Positions 8,730 to 17,686 of a stretch of 64,000 bases of DNA are shown here, piece by piece (the stretch's first letter is position 1; the number at the start of each line of letters is the position of its first letter). Under the pieces are notes generated by a model. It worked only from the letters and a program-made list of their open reading frames with translations, did no database searches and had not been told where the DNA came from. This DNA is from Pseudomonas sp. GR 6-02 (GTDB lineage: Bacteria; Pseudomonadota; Gammaproteobacteria; Pseudomonadales; Pseudomonadaceae): contig NZ_CP011567.1 in NCBI RefSeq assembly GCF_001655615.1, positions 2,613,001 to 2,677,000 of the forward strand, in the 5' to 3' direction. Both the position numbers and the translations under genes were made by a program.

Positions 8730-10115
8730 ATGCTCAATTCGTTTCACAGCCCTGGAGAGCTGAACGTCCGGTGCGATCAAGGCGTGCTCGACCCCAACGG
8801 CCATGTCGACACTGAAAAATTTCACGACGGCATCGGCTCTCTGGATTTGCATCGTGCATTGCGCGTCAGCCGTCAGAAGTGCCGTCCGCTGTCGCTGAAC
8901 GTGCAACTGCCTTCTAACCTCAAGCGTGCCTTGTGGTCCCCTCGCGAAACTTCATGCGAGCACAGTGGTGTCGAACACTATCTTCAGCGTCTGCAACATG
9001 AGATCGACCTCGTCGGTTGTCATCTGGGAGCCGGGCAGCGGGTCGAGCAGTTCCATCTGGGGGGCGGAACACCCGCCATCGCCCAACTGAGACGGCTGAT
9101 GAATCACCTTCGTGGCCGATTCAACTTTCTTGGACATGAGTGCGGTGACTACAGCATAGAAGTGGACCTTCACCATACGGATTGGTCGACCATGGGCATG
9201 CTGCGTGACCTGGGGTTCAACCATGTCAGCATCGGCGTTCCGGACATCGGTGCCGACCGTGCGATGTCGGTGGCCTGCTACCAGAATCCGGCACCGATCC
9301 ATTCGCTTATCGATGCCGCTCGTACCTTCGGCTATCGATCCATCAATGTCGATCTGGGTTATGGCCATACCTGGCAGACGCCAGAAAGTTTTGTGCTGAA
9401 ACTGGCGACCATCATCGAACTGGAGCCGGACCGGCTGCTGGTGTTTGACTATGCCCGGCCACCCCAACGCTATCGGCCAAAGACTGCAGACACAATCGGG
9501 GCGTTTTGCAGCGAGGAAGATAAAGGCGCCATGCGCCGGATCTGCTTTGAACATTTGATCGGCGCCGGTTATCACTACATTGGCCTGGGGCAGTTTGTCC
9601 GACCCGATGACGATTTGGCGATTGCTCAGGAGCGCGGTCGATTACGTCGCAATTGTGAGGGGTTTACCCGTCACGGGCATTGCGACCATATCGGGTTCGG
9701 TTTGGGCGCTATCAGTCAGATCGACGGTTTGTATGCGCAAAACACCGACGAACTGGAACGGTACCAGCAGCAACTGGACATGGACCAACTGCCGACGAGT
9801 CGTGGCTGGCGCTGTGAGGAAGGGGATCAGGTCAGGCACATGGTCATGGAACGCCTGGCGTGTGATCTGGAGCTGGATATCCAGGCAATCGAGAGGCGTC
9901 ATGGAGTCATTTTTCGCCAGTACTTTTTCACCGCCTGGCCTGTGCTGGAGCAATTGAGCCGTGACGGGTTGATCGAACTGTCTGACCGCTTCATCAGCAT
10001 TCTTCCGGCCGGTCGGCCGCACGTGGATGCCGTCTGCAACCTGTTTGAAAAGGATTCGGACGGTGCGGGGCATGAACCCCATTACGAATGGATTGATCAT
10101 GACAACTTCATTTGA
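8730..10115 (+). CDS. HemN-like protein without the radical-SAM cysteines
   Basis: 461 aa, the same length as HemN and colinear with the intact hemN that overlaps its 3' end by 17 bases. Shared landmarks: FHLGGGTPAIAQL, YSIEVDLHHTD, NHVSIGVPDIGAD, SINVDLGYGHTWQTPESF, YHYIGLGQFVRPDDDLAIA and HCDHIGFGLGAISQI. Where HemN has the iron-sulfur motif CX3CX2C (HIPFCKSLCYYC), this protein reads LNVQLPSNLKRALW, with no cysteine, so it cannot hold the catalytic cluster. It is not decayed: the frame is intact, GGAGA precedes the ATG at 8730, and a perfect Anr/Dnr box lies upstream. A non-catalytic partner, haem/porphyrin carrier or regulator of HemN are possibilities; the function is unknown. Confidence 0.85.
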   Translation: MLNSFHSPGELNVRCDQGVLDPNGHVDTEKFHDGIGSLDLHRALRVSRQKCRPLSLNVQLPSNLKRALWSPRETSCEHSGVEHYLQRLQHEIDLVGCHLGAGQRVEQFHLGGGTPAIAQLRRLMNHLRGRFNFLGHECGDYSIEVDLHHTDWSTMGMLRDLGFNHVSIGVPDIGADRAMSVACYQNPAPIHSLIDAARTFGYRSINVDLGYGHTWQTPESFVLKLATIIELEPDRLLVFDYARPPQRYRPKTADTIGAFCSEEDKGAMRRICFEHLIGAGYHYIGLGQFVRPDDDLAIAQERGRLRRNCEGFTRHGHCDHIGFGLGAISQIDGLYAQNTDELERYQQQLDMDQLPTSRGWRCEEGDQVRHMVMERLACDLELDIQAIERRHGVIFRQYFFTAWPVLEQLSRDGLIELSDRFISILPAGRPHVDAVCNLFEKDSDGAGHEPHYEWIDHDNFI

Positions 10116-11487
10116 TTTCAATCGCGCCCTGGTCGAAAAGTATGACCTCCCGGGGCCGCGCTATACCTCTTACCCGACCGCGCCGCAGTTTCATCAGGCA
10201 TTCGCCGTCGATGACTATCAGCGTGCGGCCTCGGACAGCAACCAGGCGACAACGCCAAAATCGCTGTCGGTGTACATCCACATCCCGTTCTGCAAGAGCC
10301 TTTGTTACTACTGCGCCTGCAACAAAATCATTACCCGGAAAACCCACCGCGCCGTCGAGTACCTGACGTACCTCAAGCGCGAAATCGTGATGCAAGCTGC
10401 CTTGTTCGACCGCACTCGCAAACTCACGCAACTGCACCTGGGAGGTGGCACGCCGACCTATTTGACCGGCGAGCAACTGGCTGACCTGATGGACTGCCTG
10501 CACCAGGCATTCGACATGGATGACAGCGATGACCATGAGTTTTCCATCGAGGTCGACCCTCGCACCATCAGTACGGAGCAGATCCAGTTGTTGCGTCAGT
10601 TGGGGTTCAATCGTTTGAGCTTTGGCGTACAGGACTTCGATCCCGATGTGCAGGCTGCGGTCAATCGGCAGCAAAGTGAAGAGCAAATCCATGCGCTGGT
10701 CGCTGCGGCACGCCAGGCGCGATTCAAATCGATCAGTGTCGATCTGATTTACGGCCTGCCATTGCAAACCGTGGAGAGTTTCGATGTCACCCTCGGCAAA
10801 ATCATCGCGCTGCGTCCGGACCGGATTGCCGCCTACAGCTATGCCCATTTGCCGGAGCTGGTGCGCGCGCAACGGCTGATTCGTTTGGCTGACATGCCGC
10901 CACCGGAGCGCAAACTGGAATTGCTTGAACTGACTGTCCGTCGTCTGACTGAGGCCGGTTATATCTATATCGGCATGGACCATTTCGCCTTGCCGGACGA
11001 TGAGTTGGCGCTGGCCCGGGCCAATGGCACGTTGCAACGCAATTTCCAGGGTTATTCCACCCATTCCGACTGCGATTTGATCGGTCTCGGGGTGTCCTCC
11101 ATCGGCAAGGTCGGCGACAGCTACAGCCAGAGCGTCAAGGAGCTATCGCAGTACTACGCCCGCATTGATCAAGGCTTGTTGCCTGTGCATCGGGGTTACC
11201 GGTTGAGCGCCGATGATCGTCTGCGCCGTGAAGTGATCAGCGATCTGATGTGCCACGGCCGGATCGACTTCGGCAAGTTTGAAGCGGGTCATGACATCTG
11301 CTTTACCGATTATTTTGCCGATGCGCTGATGCAACTCGACGAGCATGTTCGCGATGGCTTGCTGCAGATTCACAAAGACGCGTTGGTGTTGTTGCCACAC
11401 GGGTATTTGATGATGCGCAGCGCCGCGATGGCGTTTGATGCCTACTTGGGCTGTGATCAAAAAGGCCGGTTTTCACGTACCGTTTGA
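10099..11487 (+). CDS. hemN: Oxygen-independent coproporphyrinogen III dehydrogenase HemN
   Basis: 462 aa radical-SAM enzyme that decarboxylates two propionates of coproporphyrinogen III to make protoporphyrinogen IX without oxygen. The 4Fe-4S motif is present (HIPFCKSLCYYCACNK), with the GGGTP motif (LHLGGGTPTYL) and the C-terminal HemN domain. Length is normal for the family. The ATG at 10099 gives MTTSFDFNRALVEKYDLPGPRYTSYPTAP, the usual HemN N-terminus, and overlaps the preceding HemN-like gene. Haem is needed in quantity for the Nir, Nor and Nar enzymes encoded nearby. Confidence 0.95.
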   Translation: MTTSFDFNRALVEKYDLPGPRYTSYPTAPQFHQAFAVDDYQRAASDSNQATTPKSLSVYIHIPFCKSLCYYCACNKIITRKTHRAVEYLTYLKREIVMQAALFDRTRKLTQLHLGGGTPTYLTGEQLADLMDCLHQAFDMDDSDDHEFSIEVDPRTISTEQIQLLRQLGFNRLSFGVQDFDPDVQAAVNRQQSEEQIHALVAAARQARFKSISVDLIYGLPLQTVESFDVTLGKIIALRPDRIAAYSYAHLPELVRAQRLIRLADMPPPERKLELLELTVRRLTEAGYIYIGMDHFALPDDELALARANGTLQRNFQGYSTHSDCDLIGLGVSSIGKVGDSYSQSVKELSQYYARIDQGLLPVHRGYRLSADDRLRREVISDLMCHGRIDFGKFEAGHDICFTDYFADALMQLDEHVRDGLLQIHKDALVLLPHGYLMMRSAAMAFDAYLGCDQKGRFSRTV

Positions 11488-11523
11488 AGTCCCCAGTGCT
11501 GGCGTCCGCGATGCCAGGAGGAA

Positions 11524-12270
11524 ATGATGAGAACCGAGTTTCAGGATCGTTTGGCGGTGGTCACGGGTGCCAGTTCCGGGATAGGCCTGGCCCTGTGTGC
11601 GGCGCTGTTGCCGCGCGGGGTCAAGGTGCTGGCGATGTCACGGAAAATCGGGGAATTGCCGGCCTTGCAGCAGATCTATGGCGAGCGCCTGCAATGGTGT
11701 GCCGGTGACGTGACCTGTCAGGATGACCTGCAGGCGCTGGCCCAACGTGCATCGACACTGGGCCAGGTGGATTATCTGGTGCCCAACGCGGGTATCGCCG
11801 AAATGGCCGATAGCCTCGACATGCCGGCCTTCCAGCGTCAGTGGGCGGTCAATGGCGCCGGGGCGTTGAATACCCTGGCGGCGTTGCGCGGGGAGTTGGC
11901 GAGTCCGGCTTCGGTGGTGTTTGTCGGCAGCTTCCTGACCGGCTCGAGCTTTCCCGGTCTGGCCGCCTGCATTGCCAGCAAGGCCGCGCTGGCGGCGCAG
12001 GCGCGCACGTTGGCGGTGGAATTCGCGCGTTATGACGTGCGCATCAATCTGGTCTCCCCGGGGCCGACCGCGACCTCGATGTGGGACAACCTGGGGTTGA
12101 GCGACGGGGAACTCGACGACGTTGCCGGCACCCTCGGCAAACGTCTGCTGCCCGGTCATTTCCTCGATGCGTCTGCGGTGGCCAACGTGATTGTTTTTCA
12201 GCTGTCTCAAGGCGCGCGGGGTGTTTATGGTCAGGACTGGAAAGTCGATAACGGTTATACCCTGAGCTGA
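11524..12270 (+). CDS. Short-chain dehydrogenase/reductase family protein with altered active site
   Basis: 248 aa Rossmann-fold protein. The cofactor motif TGASSGIG, the NAG motif (PNAGIAEM) and the serine strand (VVFVGSFLTG) are normal. The catalytic YxxxK is read as CIASK: the tyrosine is replaced by cysteine (TGC) while the lysine is kept, so classical dehydrogenase chemistry is doubtful. It starts 36 bases after hemN behind AGGAGG; the ATG at 11527 is an equally good start. It is probably co-transcribed with the hemN pair. Substrate unknown. Confidence 0.8.
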   Translation: MMRTEFQDRLAVVTGASSGIGLALCAALLPRGVKVLAMSRKIGELPALQQIYGERLQWCAGDVTCQDDLQALAQRASTLGQVDYLVPNAGIAEMADSLDMPAFQRQWAVNGAGALNTLAALRGELASPASVVFVGSFLTGSSFPGLAACIASKAALAAQARTLAVEFARYDVRINLVSPGPTATSMWDNLGLSDGELDDVAGTLGKRLLPGHFLDASAVANVIVFQLSQGARGVYGQDWKVDNGYTLS

Positions 12271-12288
12271 AGAGGTGAACACAAACCC

Positions 12289-12421
12289 TGTGGCGAGGGA
12301 GCTTGCTCCCGCTCGGCTGCGTAGCAGTCGTAAAATCAGCACCTGCGTTTAATCTGAATGTACGCAGTGACTGCTTTTAGGGCCGCTTCGCGCCCCAGCG
12401 GGAGCAAGCTCCCTCGCCACA
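12289..12421. repeat. REPIN-type palindrome, family A copy 1
   Basis: 133 bases beginning TGTGGCGAGGGAGCTTGCTC and ending in its reverse complement. Internal arms differ between copies. It lies between the converging dehydrogenase gene and nirN. Other copies are at 28921, 36038 and 54367. Such twin REP palindromes are dispersed by RAYT transposases in fluorescent pseudomonads. Confidence 0.85.
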
Positions 12422-12456
12422 AGTGCGATGTGTATTTCGATGTTCAGACACAAAAT

Positions 12457-13950
12457 CTAGTGCGACGTACCCTCGGCAAACTCGATTTTATTGCCCACGT
12501 TGTACTTACCCGACGGCTTGTTCATCGGCAGGCGTTTGACCTCCTTGAGGGTGTTGCTGTCGTAGACGATCAGCGCACCGTCAGTGGCCCAGATACTCAG
12601 CAGCAGGTAGCGACCGTCGCGGGTGAATTCGACGTGGGCGGCGGTCTTTCCGGGCATCGGGCGCAGGGTGTGAGCGATTTCCAGGGTCTGTTTGTCGATC
12701 AGGTGGATCGCATCGTTGTCGGGGCCGAAGAACACGTCGGTCCAGGCATACCGCGAGTTGACGTGGCTGCGCATGAAGAAGCCCGGCCCCAGGGTCGGTA
12801 TTTCCTTGAGCAGTTTCCAGGTCTTGAAGTCGATGACCGAGATCAGGCCCTTGCTGATGTTCGGCGTGGCGAACACCCACTCACCGTTACGTTTCCAGTA
12901 GGTCCCGGACCCCAGGTGCGGCATGCCCGGCAGTGGAATGTCGGTGACCACCTTGCCACTGTCGAGGTCGATCACCTGACCGCCCTTGGCCGCGCGCGAC
13001 GTGGCCAGCAGTTGCTTGTAGTCCGGTGAAAAGGAAAAGTCGTCCAGCATATCTTCGGCGTGGATCCGTCGCGGTTCGAAATCCGGTGTGCCGGTGCAGG
13101 GCAGTTCCCAGACTTCCTTCACGTCCTTGAGCGCTACGATGAAGCTGTCCCGTGGCGGCGCGGTGTAGACCGCGCTGACCCGTGACGCGGTACCGTCCTG
13201 GCCGATCGCCGGAATGGTTTTGACCAATGACAGATCACGGGCATCGAGCACCACCAGGTTGCCAGGCAGGTAGTTGCCCACCAGCACCCATCGGCCGTCC
13301 TTGCTCACCGCGAGGTTGCGGGTGTTGAGCCCGGCGCGGACCTCGGCGATCAGTTTCAGGTTATGCAAGTCATACAGGCTGATCCAGCCATCGCGAGAAG
13401 CTACGTAGACGAAGCGTCCGTCCGGCGAAAACTTCGGCCCGCCATGCACTGCAAAGTGCGAAGAGAACCGAGCCAGCACTTCAAAGCGGTCGCCGTCGAG
13501 GATGTCGATGTGATGATCACCGGCTTCCACCACCACAAACAGGTTCAGGGGATCGGCGCGATGCTGGGGTGTGTCGGGCAGTTTGTTGATATCGGCGAGA
13601 ATCGAATGACTGCCGCGAATGTCATCGTTGCTCCAGGTGGGTGGGGTGGCGGGTGGTTGCTGGAGGTAGTCCACCAACGCGTCGATCTGCGTGGCGTTGA
13701 ACACGTTGGCATACCCGCTCATCTGACTCGCGGGACGACCGTCCTGGATCACGCTGCGGATTTCGTCGGGTTTGATCCGGCTCAGGCTTTCCGGCAGCAA
13801 GGCCGGTCCCGTACCGCCGAGACGATTGGCGCCATGGCAGCTCTGGCAATGCTGTTGGTAGAGGTTGGCGGCCGCGTCGGAGGGCGGAGTCGCTGCACCG
13901 GCGTGAGCCGCACCGATCCATAACAATGGGCCAAGCACCATGCGCATCAT
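12457..13950 (-). CDS. nirN: Dihydro-haem d1 dehydrogenase NirN (c-type cytochrome, d1 domain)
   Basis: 497 aa periplasmic protein resembling NirS. The start at 13950 gives a signal peptide (MMRMVLGPLLWIGAAHAGA) and overlaps the nirE stop. One c-haem site, CQSCH, is about residue 35, followed by a c-type cytochrome domain with the distal methionine in QMSGY and an eight-bladed d1-type propeller (repeats such as HGGPKFSPDGRFVYVASRDG). In P. aeruginosa NirN introduces the last double bond of haem d1 and helps load NirS. It is the last gene of the nirS operon. Confidence 0.92.
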   Translation of the reverse strand: MMRMVLGPLLWIGAAHAGAATPPSDAAANLYQQHCQSCHGANRLGGTGPALLPESLSRIKPDEIRSVIQDGRPASQMSGYANVFNATQIDALVDYLQQPPATPPTWSNDDIRGSHSILADINKLPDTPQHRADPLNLFVVVEAGDHHIDILDGDRFEVLARFSSHFAVHGGPKFSPDGRFVYVASRDGWISLYDLHNLKLIAEVRAGLNTRNLAVSKDGRWVLVGNYLPGNLVVLDARDLSLVKTIPAIGQDGTASRVSAVYTAPPRDSFIVALKDVKEVWELPCTGTPDFEPRRIHAEDMLDDFSFSPDYKQLLATSRAAKGGQVIDLDSGKVVTDIPLPGMPHLGSGTYWKRNGEWVFATPNISKGLISVIDFKTWKLLKEIPTLGPGFFMRSHVNSRYAWTDVFFGPDNDAIHLIDKQTLEIAHTLRPMPGKTAAHVEFTRDGRYLLLSIWATDGALIVYDSNTLKEVKRLPMNKPSGKYNVGNKIEFAEGTSH

Positions 13951-14783
13951 ATCGCCACCTTGCGCTGGCGTTGCAGCGCTGCGGGGTAAAAGCGCGCCGG
14001 GAATTCCTGTTGTTGGGCAGCGAATAGATCGACCACTTTGCCGATCACCGCAAGCGTCGGAATGCCAGGTGGGCATTCCCGCGCCAGGGTCGGCAATTGG
14101 TGCAGCCTGCCTCGTGCAACATGCTGGTCGGGACGCGTGCCATTGCTGATCAGCGCCGCCGGTGTCTCGGCGGGCATTCCGGCTTCGATCAAGCGCTGGG
14201 CGATAATCCCGAGATTGGATAACCCCATGTAAAACACCAGGGTCTGGCTGCTGTCGACGAGGCTGCTCCAGGGTAATTGCAACTCACCATCGTGCTGCAG
14301 GTGCCCGGTGATGAATCGACAGGAGTTGACCAGCTCCCGATGGGTCAGCGGAATGCCAGCGTAAGCGCTACACCCGGAGGCGGCAGTAATACCGGGGACG
14401 ACCTGGCAGTCAATGTTGCGTTGCAGCAGGTACTCCAGCTCCTCGGCGCCACGGCCGAAGATGAACGGGTCGCCACCTTTGAGCCGGACCACACGCTGCC
14501 CCAGATCGGCGAGGTCGGCGAGTAGTTCGTTGATCTGATCCTGAGGCAGGCTGTGGCAGCCGCTGGCCTTGCCGACGTAATGCCGGGCGCAGGTGAGGGG
14601 GATCAATGCCAGCAGCTCGGGGCTGATCAGGCGGTCGTAAACCACGGCGTCGGCTTGCATCAACAGGCTCCAGGCGCGCAGGGTCAGCAAGCGTGGATCG
14701 CCGGGGCCAGCGCCGACCAGGGCAACTTCGCCCGGTCTGAACGGGGACTCAAGTGCAGCCGGTAAAATAATCGATGGATGCAT
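13947..14783 (-). CDS. nirE: Uroporphyrinogen-III C-methyltransferase NirE
   Basis: 278 aa SAM-dependent enzyme making precorrin-2, the first committed step to haem d1. Motifs: VALVGAGPGDPRLLTLRA, VYDRLISPELL, VRLKGGDPFIFGRGAEE, GITAASGCSAYAGIPLTH and LVFYMGLSNL. The ATG at 14783 is chosen because AAGGA precedes it at good distance; in-frame starts further upstream add an unlikely tail. Its place between nirJ and nirN identifies it as NirE rather than a CobA or CysG. Confidence 0.93.
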   Translation of the reverse strand: MHPSIILPAALESPFRPGEVALVGAGPGDPRLLTLRAWSLLMQADAVVYDRLISPELLALIPLTCARHYVGKASGCHSLPQDQINELLADLADLGQRVVRLKGGDPFIFGRGAEELEYLLQRNIDCQVVPGITAASGCSAYAGIPLTHRELVNSCRFITGHLQHDGELQLPWSSLVDSSQTLVFYMGLSNLGIIAQRLIEAGMPAETPAALISNGTRPDQHVARGRLHQLPTLARECPPGIPTLAVIGKVVDLFAAQQQEFPARFYPAALQRQRKVAI

Positions 14784-14853
14784 GGGACGTCCTTGGTACT
14801 TCATCAGGTGGGCCGGCCCCATCCTTTGTCAGATGGCTCGCCAGGCGGGTGCT

Positions 14854-16032
14854 TCAGTGCATGACGCAAGGGATGGTCGGTAAGGGCGACACGCCGATTT
14901 CTTCATCGCTGAGGTGGCAACCGGGGTCCTGGCCCCAGAGATCACCTTCGGCCCAGGCGCGGGTGCGGGTATTGCCGTTGCAGATGCTGAGCCAGCGGCA
15001 TTGGCCACAACGGCCACCCACGGCGCGAGGATGCGCGCGCAGTTGCTGCAACAAGGCGTCCGGGCGGTCCAGCCACAGCGTGCGAAACGGCGTGTGCCGG
15101 ACATTGCCCACCGAGTGCTGCCACCAATAGGTGTCGGGGTGCACTTCGCCTGTGTTGTCGATGTTGGCGATGCCACCGCCCGAGGCGTTGCCGCCCCAGG
15201 CGCGGAGCATGTGTTCCAGGCGCCGGTAATGCTCGGGTAGATGCAGGCCTACCCATTGCAGCAGGAGAATCGCGTCGGCATCGTTGTTGCCGCTGACAAA
15301 ATCGCTGTCGCGACCGTGCTGGATATCTTCCCAGGCCCGTTCGAAGATCAGCGTCATCGCCTCGCGGCTCATCTGCTGTCGGGCGTCGAGCTGGCGGCTG
15401 CGTTTACCGCGACCGCTATAGTTGAGGTGCGACAGATAAAACTTTTGTACGTCGTATTCGCGCATCAGTGCCAGTAATTGCGGCAGCTGCGCATGATTCT
15501 CCTGGGTCAGGGTGGTGCGCAGGCCGACGCGAATGCCCTGTTCGCGACAGAGCCGGATCGCCCGCATGGAACTGGCGAAGCTGCCCTTGAGTTGGCGGAA
15601 CGCATCGTGGGTGGCTTCCAGGCCATCGATGCTGATCCCCACATAGTCGAAATTCGCTGCGCGGATCTGCGCAATGTTCTGCTCATCGATCAATGTGCCG
15701 TTGGTGGACAACGCCACAAAGAAACCCTTTGTGCGGGCATAGGCGCTGAGCACAAACAGATCGTCACGCAGCAGGGGTTCACCGCCGGAAAGAATCAATA
15801 CCTTCACGCCGGCATCGTGCAGATCGTCGATCACCGTCAGCGCGGCGGGCGTATCCAGTTCGTCGCGAAAGACGCTGTCGGCGGACGTGGCGTAGCAGTG
15901 TTTGCAGGTCAGGTTGCAGCGCCTGAGCAGGTTCCAGATCACCACCGGCGGCCGGTTGCTGCCCGGTGGGCTGGTTCTGGGGGCGGGCACCTGGCCGGTC
16001 AGGGCACGCAGGTATTGGCTGATCCTCAACAT
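14854..16032 (-). CDS. nirJ: Haem d1 biosynthesis radical-SAM protein NirJ
   Basis: 392 aa. The radical-SAM motif CNLTCKHCY is at about residue 40 and the SAM-binding GGEPLL follows. The C-terminal SPASM-like part carries further cysteines (CGQCRWLSICNGNTR, then DPGC) for an auxiliary cluster. NirJ removes two propionates from didecarboxysirohaem and installs the oxo groups of haem d1. A REPIN separates it from nirH upstream, the only large gap within this operon. Confidence 0.94.
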   Translation of the reverse strand: MLRISQYLRALTGQVPAPRTSPPGSNRPPVVIWNLLRRCNLTCKHCYATSADSVFRDELDTPAALTVIDDLHDAGVKVLILSGGEPLLRDDLFVLSAYARTKGFFVALSTNGTLIDEQNIAQIRAANFDYVGISIDGLEATHDAFRQLKGSFASSMRAIRLCREQGIRVGLRTTLTQENHAQLPQLLALMREYDVQKFYLSHLNYSGRGKRSRQLDARQQMSREAMTLIFERAWEDIQHGRDSDFVSGNNDADAILLLQWVGLHLPEHYRRLEHMLRAWGGNASGGGIANIDNTGEVHPDTYWWQHSVGNVRHTPFRTLWLDRPDALLQQLRAHPRAVGGRCGQCRWLSICNGNTRTRAWAEGDLWGQDPGCHLSDEEIGVSPLPTIPCVMH

Positions 16033-16096
16033 GCAACTCTCCTTGAGTCAGGGTGTGTTCAGCGCGAAGCAATAAGCAAACGCAAGCCTGATGCCC

Positions 16097-16248
16097 GTAG
16101 CAGCTGTCGAGCTTGCGAGGCTGCGTTCGGTTCGGGCCGCGATCGGACGCAGCAGTCGTATAACCTGTGTGCAAGGTTTATCTGAAACACCGTATCGCCT
16201 GATTTCACGACTGCTTCGCAGCCGAACGCAGGCTTCGCCAGCTGCTAC
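16097..16248. repeat. REPIN-type palindrome, family B copy 1, inside the nir operon
   Basis: About 152 bases, starting GTAGCAGCTGTCGAGCTTGC and ending with AGCTGCTAC, with inner arms GGCTGCGTTCGG and CAGCCGAACGCAGG. It is inserted between nirH and nirJ within the otherwise tightly packed nir operon and supplies the nirH stop codon. Related copies lie at 23539, 27594 and 38691. Confidence 0.85.
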
Positions 16249-16760
16249 AAGGTATGCGTTGAACTGAGCGGCATTAAACGCACACCGGTTTTTTTCAGGA
16301 TGCGACTGCTCACCAGCATCTCGTCGGCGACACAGGCGTCGCCCAGCAAGTAGCGCAGGTGTTCGCGGTAACTGTCGATTTCCTCGCGGCTGCGACCGTG
16401 CACCATGGCGAACAGGTTGTAGCGCCACGCGGTTCGTCGCGGGCGTCGATAACAGTGGCTGACAAAAGGCTGTGCGCCGATCAGCGCGCCGAGGCGCGGC
16501 ATGTCGGTGTCGCGCACATCCCAAACGGTCATGCCGTTGTAGCGATAGCCCAGGCGATAGTGGTTGGGGACAGCGGCGATGCGCCGGATCGCGCCCTCGG
16601 CCTGCAGGCGCTTGAGCAGATCCAGGGTGGATTCGATGCTCAGGTCCAGCTGTTCGGCGAGCCAGGCCCACGGGTCATCCAGCAGCGGCAAGCCGGCCTG
16701 GGTCAGTTCAATCAGCCGGTGCGCCAGGGTGTCTTCAGACCGGGAAGTACAGACCGACAT
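16245..16760 (-). CDS. nirH: Sirohaem decarboxylase subunit NirH
   Basis: 171 aa, an AsnC/Lrp-like protein of the NirD-L-G-H set that decarboxylates sirohaem to didecarboxysirohaem. Features: N-terminal winged-helix segment (HRLIELTQAGLPLLDDPWAWLA), NHYRLGYRYNGMTVWDV, and the HCYRRPRR-x-WRYNLFAMVHG motif shared with NirL, with the histidine and YRR believed to act in catalysis. It overlaps nirG by 26 bases and has GGAGA before its ATG. Its TAG stop lies inside the outer arm of the adjoining REPIN, so the last codons come from the junction. Confidence 0.9.
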   Translation of the reverse strand: MSVCTSRSEDTLAHRLIELTQAGLPLLDDPWAWLAEQLDLSIESTLDLLKRLQAEGAIRRIAAVPNHYRLGYRYNGMTVWDVRDTDMPRLGALIGAQPFVSHCYRRPRRTAWRYNLFAMVHGRSREEIDSYREHLRYLLGDACVADEMLVSSRILKKTGVRLMPLSSTHTL

Positions 16761-17178
16761 GGTAAGTCTCCTCTTTAGGCAAGTTGAGCAGCGGCAAACC
16801 GGTCAGGGTTTCGATGTATTGCAAGGTTTCGGTGACGTCTTGTTCGGTCGCGCAGCCGAGCACGAACCACATGTTCCAGGCGTGTTCGCGTCGATAGTTG
16901 TGCGCCACTTCAGGCAGGGCATGCAGTTGCTCGGCGACCTCTTCGAACCGTTCTTCCGGCACGGCCAGCGCCGCGAGGGTGAAGGCGCCACCGAGGCGTT
17001 CGATGTCGAACATAGGACCGAAGCGCGTGAGTATTCCTTCACAGAGCAGTTCGTGGAGGCGGTGGAGCAATTCAGGGCTGCTGCTGTCCAGTTCGCTGGC
17101 CAGCGCCTGCCAGGGGTTACGCACCAGTGGCAGGCCCAGTTGCAAGCGGTTGATCAACCGACGGTCAAGATCATCCAT
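16735..17178 (-). CDS. nirG: Sirohaem decarboxylase subunit NirG
   Basis: 147 aa paralogue of NirD. The start at 17178 ([19 protein letters not shown]) matches the NirD and NirL N-termini; longer in-frame starts would run deep into nirL. Landmarks: [27 protein letters not shown] and [17 protein letters not shown]. It overlaps nirL by 8 bases and nirH by 26, so the four genes are translationally coupled. Confidence 0.9.
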   Translation of the reverse strand: MDDLDRRLINRLQLGLPLVRNPWQALASELDSSSPELLHRLHELLCEGILTRFGPMFDIERLGGAFTLAALAVPEERFEEVAEQLHALPEVAHNYRREHAWNMWFVLGCATEQDVTETLQYIETLTGLPLLNLPKEETYHVGLYFPV

Positions 17179-17686
17179 GGGGCTTGGTTCCCGTTGAGGA
17201 GGCGACAAAGCGTCCGCCGCATTGTTTGAAGGCATGGGTGCTGAACAGCAGTTGATGGGGCAGGTCACTCAGCAAGTGTTCTTCCAGCAACGCCTGGATC
17301 TGCGCCTCGACCTGCGCGCGTTGGCGTCCGTGAACCATGCAGAACAGGTTGTAGCGCCACTGCGGCAGGCGCCGTGGTCGTTGATAGCAGAGGGTGATAC
17401 CGGACGCTCGCCCCAGGCGCTGGCCGACTTCGTCGATCAGCGCGTCCGGAACATCCAGCACCAGCATGGCGTTGGCGGTAAAGCCCAGGGCGCGATGGTT
17501 GAGCACCAGGCCGACCCGGCGAAACAGCCCCTGTTCGTGCCACTGGTGCATCTGCGCGAGCACCTGGTTTTCGTCGGCGTTTATCCGTTCGGCGAGGGCC
17601 TGATAGGGGCGCGAAACACGCGGTAATCCGTCTTCCAGGTGCCTTCGTAAGGCCTGTGTCTGTTCGGGACTCAATCCCGGCTTCAT
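17171..17686 (-). CDS. nirL: Sirohaem decarboxylase subunit NirL
   Basis: 171 aa, NirH-type member of the set. Contains [31 protein letters not shown] and the [20 protein letters not shown] motif, which parallels the NirH one. It overlaps nirD by four bases upstream (ATGA) and nirG downstream. Confidence 0.9.
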   Translation of the reverse strand: MKPGLSPEQTQALRRHLEDGLPRVSRPYQALAERINADENQVLAQMHQWHEQGLFRRVGLVLNHRALGFTANAMLVLDVPDALIDEVGQRLGRASGITLCYQRPRRLPQWRYNLFCMVHGRQRAQVEAQIQALLEEHLLSDLPHQLLFSTHAFKQCGGRFVASSTGTKPHG

